This document shows, in pieces, positions 54,401 through 64,000 of a stretch of DNA of 64,000 nt. How positions within the stretch are numbered: position 1 is the stretch's first letter; every line of letters starts with the position of its first letter. The position numbers and the translations under genes are program-made. The notes below the pieces were generated by a model that worked only from the letters and a program-made list of their open reading frames with translations, made no database searches and was not told where the DNA came from. The DNA comes from Scylla paramamosain (taxonomy: Eukaryota; Arthropoda; Malacostraca; Decapoda; Portunidae), in contig NC_087158.1 in NCBI RefSeq assembly GCF_035594125.1, positions 8,296,501 through 8,360,500 of the forward strand, read 5' to 3'.

Positions 54401-57400
54401 TAAGTATTTTGCGATTATGTACAAAAATGTCAAAAAAAGATGCAAATTACACAATTTTACTTTTAAAACGTGTATTATGTACGTTTTTCAGCTTCTTAAG
54501 TACTAAAACTCTAGGAAGCATGAATAATCACTATATAGAAAAGCAGAACATTACCAAAAATATGCTTTTTGAGTGTATTTCATATTGTTAGGTGACAGAA
54601 CGCCAAAATTCATGCATAGCACCCCATATAAGGAAACAAAAATACATTACGAATAAACGAGAAATTATAAGTGTTTTGAGCTTAATTATCAAGACCTTGT
54701 AAACATTTATATATATAGCAAACAGAAAAATATTACGAAAAAAAAACTTGTATTTTGAGTGAATTTCACATTGTTAGTTACTATATCGCTAAAATGCATG
54801 CAATTTACCCTATACTGGAGAACGGAAAGTGATTAAGAGAGTCGTATATAATGAGTGTTTTTTTTTTCAGTTTCTTCGTTACTAAAAAGCTAAAAGACAT
54901 GAATATATAGAGAAACAAAACAATATTAACAAAAACGTGTGTTTTGAGTGTACTTTAATTGTAAGGTGCCATAACGACAAAATGCATGCAAAGCACCCTA
55001 TATGGGAAAAAAAAAAGATATTTCCATAAACGTGTCTTTTGAAATTTTATTAGCATGCTAGGAACAAAAACTCTAAAAAGCATAGAAAGTACTCTATATG
55101 GTAAAAGAAAACATGACGAAAAACGTGACTTTTAAGATTTTTTTTTTAGCAATTTAGGCACCAAAGCCCTAAAACTTAAGAAAATGCCTTTTATGGAGAA
55201 AGAGTGTTTTTCAGCTTCTCACGTAGAGAAACGCCATAATGAATGAAAAGTACCCTATATTAGGACACAAAAAGACATTTCGAAAGCGAAGATTATGAGT
55301 GTTCTTGAGCTTTTTGTGTATCATATCACTACAATGCATGAAAAAGAATTTTATATACGAGTATAGAAAAACATTACCAAAAACGTGTAATTTGAGTGTA
55401 TTTTGCATTGGTAGGTACTTAAACTTGAAAATTACTCCAAACAGAAAAATAAATAAATAAATACATAAATAACAACCCTCTTCCAGGAGAAACACAATAC
55501 CATTATCAAAAACAAGTATTTAGCGTGTATTTGAGTGTCCAAAAATACCAAAATGCATTGAGAGTATATTTCTAAACAAAAGGACTACGAGAAACATGTG
55601 ATAAGAGTGTTTTTGAGCTTCTTAGGTACAAATACGCTAAAACTTATGAATAGCATTCTGTATGGAGAACAAGAACAACATTAACAAAAAAGGTGTATTT
55701 TTAATGTGTATTACATAGGTACTATAACTTCAAAATGCCTGCAAAGCCTCTATAAAAGGAAACGAAACGAAATTACCAGAAACGTGTCTTTCATTTATTT
55801 TTTTCTTTGCCTCTAAGGCACTAAAACGCTAAACTGCATGGAAATCAATCTTTATGAGAAAAAAAAATAATAAAAAATCGTCATCTGAGCGTTTTAAACT
55901 TCTTACGTAGCAAAACGCTAAAACGTATGGAAAACACCATTTATGAAGAAATATAACATTACGAAAAACATGGTTTTTAAGCGTTTTTTGAGCTTGTTAC
56001 GTAGAAAAATAACAAAATGCACAAAAAGTACTCTATGAGGGGAAACGGAAAGACATTACGAGAAACTTGTATTTTTTTTTTTCGTTCTTAGGTACCAAAA
56101 GCAACAATATAATAAGTGTTAATATCATTGCATGTGGGGAAACAGAACAGCATTAACTAAAATGTGCATTTGAGTGTTTTTACCTAAAACGCTAAAATGC
56201 CTGCAAAGGCTTTGATACAAGGAAACGAAACAGCATTACAAGAAACATATCTTTTAAATGTATTACAACGTGTTAGGCACCAAAGCCAAAAGCAAGGAAA
56301 TCATCCTCTATGGGAATACAAAACAGCAAAAACGCGTGCAATTAATGTTTTTGAACTTCTTACGTACCAAAATGTTAAAACGCATGCAAAAAAATACGCT
56401 ATGTAGAAACAGAATATTACCAAAAAATAAGAAGTTTAGAGTTTTTCAGCTTGTTACGTAGAAAATGCAAAAATGCATGCAAAGTACCCTTAATGAAGAA
56501 AAAATACACATTACGATAATCATGTATTATGATGGTTTTTGAGCTTCTTATTTTCCAAAACGTTAAAACACATGAATAGCACTCTATATGGAGAAACAAA
56601 ATAACATTACCAAAAACGTGTATTTTAAGAGTATTTCACAGTAAGGTACCAAAACGCCAAATACATGCTATGCACCCTATATGGGAAAAGGAAACGAAGT
56701 TTCGAGACTCGTGTCTCTTGAGTGTTTGTGAGCGTGCTCGGCACCAAAACACTAACAAAAAAAAAAAAAAACGTTTAAAACATCTTATCTTATCTTAACA
56801 GCATCACCAAATATGTGTCATGAGTATTTTCAACTGCATATGTACGAAAACGCTAAAATGATTGCAAAACGCTCCTTATGGATAAAAAGAATAACATTAC
56901 AAAAAAAAAAAAACTATTTTCAGTGTTTTTTTTCACCATGTTACGTAAAAAAGCGCCAAAAATGCATGCAAGCATGAAGAGGGGAAAGGTCACTATGAGA
57001 TACTTGTATTAAGTGTTTTCTTTTTTTTATGTACCTAAATAGTAAAGCGCATGAACAACACTCTATATAGAAAAAAACAGAACATTACAAAAAAAAAGGA
57101 TATTTTGAGTGTATTTCTCATTATTAAGTACTAAAACCCCAAAATACATGCAAAATAACCTATATAATGGTAAAAAAGACATATCCAGAAACTAGTCTTT
57201 TCTTTGTTTATGAGCGTTTTAGGCAAAAAGCATGAGAAGAATCATATATTAGAAAGAAAACAATATTACCAAAAACGTGCGTTTTCAGTGATTTGGAGCT
57301 ACTTACGCACTAAATCGCTAAAAACCATGCAAAAAAAAATTATATAGACTAACAGTATATTTTTTACAAGAAACGTGTTTTTGAGCTTGTAAGGTAGAGA

Positions 57401-57655
57401 AATGGCAAAATGCATGCAAAGTATTCTATATGGGGAAACGAAAAGACATTATGAAAATGGTGTATTATGAGAGTTTTTAAGCTCCTTCAGTACAAAATAC
57501 TAAAACGCGTGAATGATATTCTATATCGATAAAGAGAAAAATATTACCAAAAAACGCGTAATATGATTGTTTTTTACATTATTAAGAGCCAAAATGACGA
57601 AATCAATGTAAAGCTCACTATACGGGCAAACAAAACAACATTACCAGAAACGTGT

Positions 57656-57660
<5 letters not shown>

Positions 57661-57702
<42 letters not shown>
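57661..57702. repeat. (GT)n microsatellite, 21 repeats
   Basis: Counterpart of the (TG)n array at 16131, but here with its original left flank CCAGAAACGTGTATTTT. The following TTTAGCGTATGAGGCACC is shared with copy 1. Confidence 0.95.
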
Positions 57703-57705
<3 letters not shown>

Positions 57706-57747
57706 AGCGTATGAGGCACCAAAACGATAAAAATCAAGAAAATCACT

Positions 57748-57767
57748 CACACACACACACACACACA
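57748..57767. repeat. (CA)n microsatellite
   Basis: About ten CA repeats lie 45 bases after the (GT)n array. The two are complementary, so this strand can fold into a stem of up to ~19 base pairs. Copy 1 lacks the CA tract and has ATCATTCTATTTGGGAAC there. Confidence 0.93.
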
Positions 57768-60700
57768 AATTCCAAATAACGTGTGTTTTCAGTGTTTATG
57801 AACTTATAATGTATCAAACCGCTAAAACGCATGCCTTTTATAAAGAGAACAACCTCACGAAAAACAACTGTTTATAATGTTCTTTTTATTTGTTTTATGC
57901 TTCTTACGAAAACACAAAATTCAGGAAATCTATCCTATATGGGAAAATGAAAGGACTTTACAAGAGATGTCTATTAAGAGCGATATCAAAACACCAATAT
58001 GCTTAATAACAATAACACCATATATGTCGAAAAGAAACGACATTTCCGGAAATGAGTCCTTTTTAGTGTTTATAAACGTGTTAGGGATAAAACGCACGAA
58101 AAGTGCCCTATATGGGAAAACAAAGCAACTTTACCTCCCCCCAAAAAACATGTTTTTTTTTGTGTGTGTTTTTTAGCTACTTTTACTAAAATGATAAAAC
58201 ACTTGCAAAAAGCACTTAATGGAGAGAGATAATACCATTAACAAAAATAAGTAGTATGTTTTTTTTTCAGCTTCTTTTGTACAAAAGCGGAAAAAAAAAT
58301 ACATACAAAGTTCCCTTATATGGGAAGAAGACATCACGAGAATTCTACATATTGAGCTTCTTTTTTTGTACTTTTTGTGTTCTTTTTGTATGTGTTTTCA
58401 GCTTTTTAGGTACCAAGACGCTAAAAGGCATAAATAAAACTATATATGTAGAAAAAAAAAAAAAACATTACCAAAAAGTTTATTTTGAGTATTTTTCACA
58501 ATGTTCGATACCAAAACACCAAAATGCATACAAAGCGCTTAATATGGAGAAACAAAACTACATTAACAAAAAAGATGTTTTAGGCACCAAAACGCTAAGA
58601 TAAATAGGAGGCACCCTATTTTAGATACAAAATAATATTACGAAAAATGTTCCTTTTGAGTGTTTTGTGTTTTTGAGCTAACGTACCAAAACGCTAAAAA
58701 TAACTGCAAAACACTGTTTATGGAGAAACGAAATAATTTTACCAAAGAACGTTTATTTTCAATGTTTTGAGCTAATTACGTACAACAATACAAAAATCCA
58801 TGGAAAGTAGTGTATTTCAGAAAAAAAAGCGATAATACAAAAAAAAAAGTGTTTTATGTGTTCCTAAGCTTCGTAAGTAGCAAAACGCCGAATCGCATTA
58901 AAGAGAAAAGAATAAATTTTTCTAAGAACTCTGTTTTCAGTGACTTTTGCATTATTAAGTACCAAAAAAGCTAAATGCTTGCAAAGCATTCTATATAGGA
59001 AAAGGAAAGGACATTACGAGAAACGTGTATTATGCGTATTTTTGAGATTCTTTATGTACCAAAACTCTAAAACGAGTGACTAGCCCTATATATGGAAAAA
59101 GAAAACATTACGTATAAAAACGACAAAATGCATGGAAAAACCCTATTTGAGGTAAAGAAAGAACATTACTAGAAATAAATATTATGAGTGCTTTGTTTAA
59201 AAGTTACTAAAACACTAAAACTCATGAATAATACTCTATCTCAGAAAGAGAATAACATTATCAACTGTTTTTACATTCTTAAATATCAAAACGCCAAAAT
59301 ACATGCAAAGCATCCTTAATTATGAATTCAAATTTCATTTACATAAACATATCTTTTGAGTGTCCTTTAAAGGCACAAGAACACTGAAAGGAAAAGAAAA
59401 AACTTAATATGGGAAAAAAAAATACGAAAATGTGTGTTTTGAGTGTTTTTTAGCTACTTACGTACCGAAACAATAAAGCACTTGCTAAACATCTTTTTAT
59501 AGAGAAACTATAACAACTTTAACGAAAAACGTGGATTTTCTGTGTTTTTCATCTTGTTACAAAAGCGCAAATATGTATTGAAAGTATATTTCATCGGGAA
59601 ACGAAAGAACATTACGAGAGGCATGTATTTTTAGTGTTTTTGAGCTTCTTAGGTACCATAACGCTGAAACGCATGAATAATACTATATGGAGAAACATAA
59701 TAGTAATACATTAAATGAAACGGGGAAAATTTGGAAAACGTAAAGACATTAGGAGTATTAGTAGTATTTTTGAGTTTCTTAGGTACCAAAAAGCAAAAAA
59801 GCGTTGAATTGCACTCCATGTGAAGAAACAACAATATTACCAAAAACGCGTATTTTGGGTGTTTTTTTACAGTTAAGTATCAAAACGCCAAAATGCATGC
59901 ATTGTGCCCTATATCGGGGAAAAAAAAAATTCACTATTTAGAGAAACGTATCTTTTGAGTATTTTGTGCATGTTAGACAGCAAAACTTGCTGTGCTTGGA
60001 AAGCACCTTATATTGGAAAACAAAACGAGTCTTTAGAAATATTTGGAGCTATATACATGCCAAAATGCAAAAACGCACGCAAAATACCCTTAATGGAGAT
60101 AGAGTAGCATTACCAAAAACATTTTTTTTTTTCATTGTCTTTGAGCATGTTACTTACATAAACACAAAAATGCATGTAAAGCAACCTATATGGGGAGAGA
60201 AAAGACATTACCTGAAACGTGTACTAAGAATATTTTTGAGCTTCTACTGAAACGCTAAAACGCATGAATAATTCTCTATTTGAAAAAACAAAATAACAGT
60301 ACCAAAAAAAAGTGTATTTAGGGTGTATTTCACATTGTTAGGTACCAAAGAGCCAAAATGCATATAATTACCTTATATGGAGAAAGGAAACATTCTAAGT
60401 AACGTGATTGACGAGTGATTATGGACATGTTAGGCACCAAAACGCTAAAAAAAAAAACATTGAAAGTACAATATGTGGAAAAAAAAACATTATTACAAAA
60501 TACTTCTCTTTCAGTGTTTTTAAGCTACAAAACGCTAAAACGCAGTCAAAACACCCTTAATGGAGAAAAAGCATAACTTTACCAAAACACGTGTATTTTT
60601 AGAGTTTTTTTCAGCTTGTTACGTACAAAAATTCTAAAATGCATGGAAAGTACTCTATATGGGAATAGAAAATGATATGAAGAGAAACGTGCATTATGAG

Positions 60701-61403
60701 AATTATTTTCTTAGGAACTAAAACGTTAAAATCCATGAATAGCACTCTGTATGGCGAAACAAAACTTTATTACCAAAGACGTTTTTTTTTTTCATTGTTA
60801 GGCACCAAACGCCAAAATGCATGAAAAGCCACATATGTGGGAAAGGAAACAACATTAACAGAGTTAACAGAGAGTTAACAGAGAGTTTTTCAACGTTTTA
60901 GGCACAATAAACGTTAGAAAGCATAGATATCACCTCGTTTGGAAAATTAAACTAGCAAAAATGTGTCTTTTGACTGTTTTTGAACCACTTATATATCAAA
61001 ACGCTTAAATGCATGCAATACACCTTTTATAGAGAAACATAATAGCATAACTCAAAACAAATATTTTGAGTGTTTTTCACTTTGTTAGTTACCAAAAAGC
61101 CAAAAAGCATACAAAAACATCTTATATTGGCGAAAAAAAAAAAAACGAGATTTCCAGAAACATTAATTTTGAATCTTTATGACCGCACTAGGAACCAAAA
61201 TACAAAAAAGCATGTAAAACACCTAATAAGTAAAACAAAAGCACGTTAAACAAAAAAAAAACGTCTCGTTTTAGTGTTTTGACCTACTTACCAAAACACT
61301 AAAACGTATGTAAAACGACCTTCATGGAAAAAATATATTTCTATTAAAAACGTGTATTTGGGGTGTTTTTAAGTTAAGTATAAATGCGTGGAAAGTATAA
61401 AAG

Positions 61404-62780
61404 TTTGCCTACATTCAAACTGTTCCTTAAAAGGGTGACCGTTTTAATTCCTCAAACTACCGTCCTATTGCTTTAATTTCTTGCCTATCTAAAGTTTTTT
61501 TTAATCTATCCTCAACAGGAAGATTCTTAAACATCTATCATTTCACAACCTTCTATCTGATCGCCAGTATGGGTTCCGTCAAGGCCGCTCTACTGGTGAT
61601 CTTCTAGTTTTCCTTACTGAATCTTGGTCATCCTCTTTTAGAGATTTTGGTGAAACTTTTGCTGTTGCTTTGGACATATCAAAAGCTTTTGATAGAGTCT
61701 GGCACAAAGCTTTCATTTCCAAACTACCTTCCTACGGTTTCTATCCTTCTCTCTGTAACTTCATCTCAAGTTTCCTTTCTGACCGTTCTATTGCTGCTGT
61801 GATAGACGGTCACTGTTCTTCTCCTAAATCTATTAACAGTGGTGTTCCTCAGGGTTCTGTCCTGTCACCCACTCTCTTCTTATTATTCATTAATGATCTT
61901 CTAAACCAAACTTCTTGTCCTATCCACTCCTACGCTAATGATACCACCCTGCACTTTTCCACGTCTTTTCATAGACGTCCAACCCTTCAGGAGGTAAACA
62001 TATCACGCAGGGAAACCACAGAACGCTTGACTTCTGATCTTTCTAAAATTTCTGATTGGGGCAGAGCAAACTTGGTATTGTTCAATGCCTCAAAAACTTA
62101 ATTCTTCCATCTATCAACTCGACACAACCTTCCAGACAACTATCCCCTCTTCTTCAATGACGCTCAACTGTCCCCCTCTTCTACACTGGACATCCTCGGT
62201 CTGTCCTTTACTTATAATCTGAACTGGAAACTTCACATCTCATCTCTAGCTAAAACATCTTCTATGAAGTTAGGTGTTTTGAGACGTCTCCGCCAGTTTT
62301 TCTCCCCCCTCTCCCCCCAGGCTGCTAACTCTGTACAAGGGCCTTATCCGTCCATGTATGGAGTATGCTTCACATATCTGGAGGGGTTCCACTCATACTG
62401 CTCTTCTAGACAGGGTGGAATCAAAAGCTTTTCGTCTTATCAACTCCTCTCCTCTAACTGACTGTCTTCAGCCTCTCTCCCACCGCCGCAATGGTGCATA
62501 TCTAGCTGTCTTCTACCGCTATTTTCATGCTAACTGCTCTTCTGATCTTGCTAACTGCATGCTTCTCCTCCTTCCGCGGCCTCGCTGCACAAGACTTTCT
62601 TCTTTCTCTCACCCCTATTCTGTCCACCTCTCTAACGCAAGAGTTAACCAGTATTCTCAATCATTCATCCCTTTCTCTGGTAAACTCTGGAACTCCCTGC
62701 CTGCTTCTGTATTTCCACTTTCCAATGACTTGAATTCCTTCAAGTGGGAAGTTTCAAGACACTTATTCATCAATTTTTGA
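61404..62780 (+). pseudogene. LINE reverse transcriptase remnant, inactivated
   Basis: The product would have been the reverse transcriptase that copies LINE RNA at the target site. Recognisable parts in order: SNYRPIALIS (finger region, from ~61450), QYGFRQGRSTGD (~61567), ALDISKAFDRVWHK (61664-61705, first catalytic Asp), SGVPQGSVLSPTLF (~61838-61880), and SYANDTT at ~61928, where the usual YADD has Asn for Asp (codon 61937-61939). C-terminal WGRANLVLFNASKT, KLGVLRRLR, MEYASHIW and FSGKLWNSLPASV follow, to a TGA at 62778-62780. Breaks: TAA at 61428-61430, a frameshift between about 61480 and 61514, TAA at 62099-62101, and a frameshift in the C-rich tract at about 62305-62330. The parts lie in two frames. 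A dead copy on three independent grounds: truncation, frame breaks and the active-site change. Confidence 0.9.
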
Positions 62781-62894
62781 CCACTGCTTTGACCCTTTTA
62801 TGGGACTGGCATTTCAGTGGGCATATTTTTTTTACTGGATTTTTGTTACCCTTGGCCAGTGTCCTTCCTACATAAAAAAAAAAAAATAAAAAAT
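62781..62894 (+). other. LINE 3' UTR and poly(A) tail
   Basis: Non-coding sequence after the TGA contains TTGGCCAGTGTCCTTCCTAC and ends in an A-run with one T. Satellite resumes at TGGGGAAAAGG. Confidence 0.8.
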
Positions 62895-63004
62895 TGGGGA
62901 AAAGGAGTCATTTCAAGGAACTTGTGTTTGATAAGTTTTTCAGCTTCTCATGTACCAAAACGCTAAAACACATGAGTAGCAATCTTGATGGAGAAACAAC
63001 AACA

Positions 63005-63780
63005 CAAAAAATATATATGTTTTTGAGTATTACGTAGAAAAATTGCAAAATGCAACCAAATTACTCTATATGATGAAACGAAAAGATATTATGAGAAAAA
63101 TTTATTGGGAGAAGTTTTTTACTTTTTAAGTATCAAAGTGCAAAAACGCATAAAAAGTATTCTATATCGAGAAATAGAATATTATTAAAAACGTGTATTT
63201 AGAGTTTTTTTTTTTTTTTTACATTGTTAGGTACCACAACGTTACATTACATACAAAGCACCTTATATGAAGAGAAAAAAAAATTTCTAGAAACTTGTCT
63301 TTTCTTTTGAGAATCATAGACAGTAAAAACGCTAAGATGCATGAAAATCACCCTATAGCTGAATACAAAACATTATTACAAAAAAAAAAAAGAAAACGAG
63401 TTTTTCGAGTGTTTTTCAACTTATTTCGTACCAAAAGATTAAAACGAATGCACCCTTTGTAAATAAAGAAACTACAAGTTACCCCTCAAAAAAAATGTAT
63501 TTTGAGTGTTTTTGAACATGTTACGTACAAAAACACGAAAAATACATGAAAAATATTGTATATAAAGCCAAAATAAAATTACCAGAGACGTGCATCATAA
63601 GTATTTTGAGCTTTTTAGTCACCAAAACGTTAAAACACATGAATAGCTCTTTATAATGAGAAACAGAGCAACCTTGCGGAAATCGTGTATTTCACATGGT
63701 TAGGTAATAAAGCTCTAAAATGCATGCAATAAACAATACATGAGGAAAGGAAACAAGTTTTCCGGAAAAGTGCTTGGTCA
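63005..63780 (+). repeat. Satellite block related to 10230-10975
   Basis: From about 63077 this matches the left part of the window. TGATGAAACGAAAAGA, then TTTTTAAGTATCAAAGTGCA, then CACCTTATATGAAGA, then TTAGTCACCAAAACGTTAAA all occur in the same order at 10232-10970. It replaces the expected continuation of superrepeat copy 3. Confidence 0.82.
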
Positions 63781-64000
63781 TTGTTTTTTTTTCCATGCTT
63801 TTTTAGCTTTTTGTGCCTAAGACTCTCAAAAACACTCAAAAGGCAAGTTTCTTGCAATGTCTCTTCGTTTTCCCATATAGTAAGATTTGCATGCATTTTG
63901 GCTTTTTTGCACCTAATATCGTGGAAACACTTAAAGTTCATTTTTTGGGTAATATTCTGTTCCTCCATATAGGGAGCTATTCCTACGTTTTAGCGTTTTT
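63781..64000 (-). repeat. Inverted satellite related to 13220-13445
   Basis: The plus strand switches to complement orientation after TGCTTGGTCATTG. The reverse complement of this stretch follows 13220-13445 closely (GGAGGAACAGAATATTACC, TTCCACG then TTAGGTGCAAAAAGGCC, GACATTG). The window ends inside it. Confidence 0.8.

Larger units (their letters stand above)
61398..62894 (+). mobile_element. 5'-truncated non-LTR retrotransposon (LINE), Jockey-like
   Basis: This is a ~1.5-kb insertion of coding-type sequence, visibly richer in C and T than the satellite around it. It encodes the remains of a reverse transcriptase and C-terminal region, then a short 3' UTR (62781-62872) ending CCTTCCTACATAAAA and an A-rich tail to ~62894. 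No LTRs are seen. The endonuclease and ORF1 regions are missing, as is usual for 5'-truncated copies made by target-primed reverse transcription. Three uninterrupted target sites exist in the window (19866-19890, 23168-23195, 42676-42704). I could not see a convincing target duplication; about 8 bases (roughly CTGTAAAT) of the target appear to be missing. The Jockey-like assignment rests on motif style and memory of similar crustacean elements. Confidence 0.9.
55236..63000 (+). repeat. 18.5-kb superrepeat, copy 3 (partial)
   Basis: This follows copies 1 and 2 from its first bases through the 3.31-kb block (about 58090-63000), which holds the LINE. The correspondence stops after AGCAATCTTGATGGAGAAAC at about 63000. 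Beyond that, copies 1 and 2 continue with a different sequence (GGCATATTTTAAATG), so copy 3 is cut by a junction. Confidence 0.83.

Noticed and set aside
62264..62461. A separate small gene starting MKLGVLRRLR
   Set aside because: It is the LINE reverse-transcriptase C-terminal region in frame, followed by a frameshift; the true continuation is in another frame from about 62340.
62527..62733. 68-codon frame inside the LINE 3' part
   Set aside because: Shadow frame of the C-terminal LINE coding region (62358-62780), which has the recognisable motifs.
61398..62894. A host gene or retrovirus-type element
   Set aside because: There are no LTRs, protease, integrase or envelope motifs; the reverse-transcriptase motifs, A-rich tail and 5' truncation fit a non-LTR element.

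Overview
This window is a eukaryotic, A+T-rich block of complex satellite DNA. It has no recognisable host gene, no rRNA and no functional tRNA gene. Almost every base outside two retroelement insertions belongs to diverged copies of one ~96-bp monomer. The monomer starts at a KpnI-like GGTACC or an ACGTAC step, followed by CAAAACGCTAAAA, then GCATG, then CTATATGG, then an ACATTACC block, and ends in TTTTGAGTGTTTTTGAG. Five monomer types (A to E below) recur in fixed order and give a ~475-bp pentamer. The host is probably an arthropod, and most likely a decapod crustacean. That is an inference from the style of the LINE reverse transcriptase and of the tRNA-derived SINE, from memory of similar elements in crab genomes; it is not proven by the sequence.

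Layout. 1-14936 is a rearranged zone in which the satellite changes strand several times: reverse 1-~1165, forward to ~5436, reverse to ~9100, forward afterwards with a short reverse patch at 11396-11550. It holds a ~2.06-kb inverted repeat (833-2888 against 7361-9428) and a ~1.1-kb tandem repeat (from 2889, 4011 and 5225). The second copy of that tandem repeat carries a tRNA-derived SINE at 4516-4725 with a perfect 18-bp target-site duplication. 14937-63000 is a much longer-period array: about 18.5 kb of satellite repeated as copy 1 (14937-36844), copy 2 (36845-55235) and copy 3 (55236-~63000). Copy 1 is lengthened by a recent, nearly identical 3.31-kb tandem duplication (16719-20028 and 20029-23328). 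Copy 3 is interrupted by a 5'-truncated, inactivated LINE (61398-62894). The last kilobase joins to sequence related to 10230-10975 and then, inverted, to 13220-13445, so the array continues as a mosaic beyond the window.

Dinucleotide microsatellites are the other component: seven long (AT)n arrays, of which the longest is 50936-51406, and two (TG)n arrays. Comparing the long-period copies shows that several (AT)n arrays grew out of the CTATATG motif of the monomer. Three arrays sit exactly at the breakpoints of deletions relative to the sister copy. The window therefore records its own history: monomer, pentamer, blocks of ~1 to 3 kb, an 18.5-kb superunit, then retroelement insertions and microsatellite-associated deletions. 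Open reading frames inside the satellite, including the long Ile-Tyr frames over (AT)n, are chance products. The best candidate for something undescribed is this multi-level repeat architecture with its microsatellite-linked remodelling; no new gene system was found.
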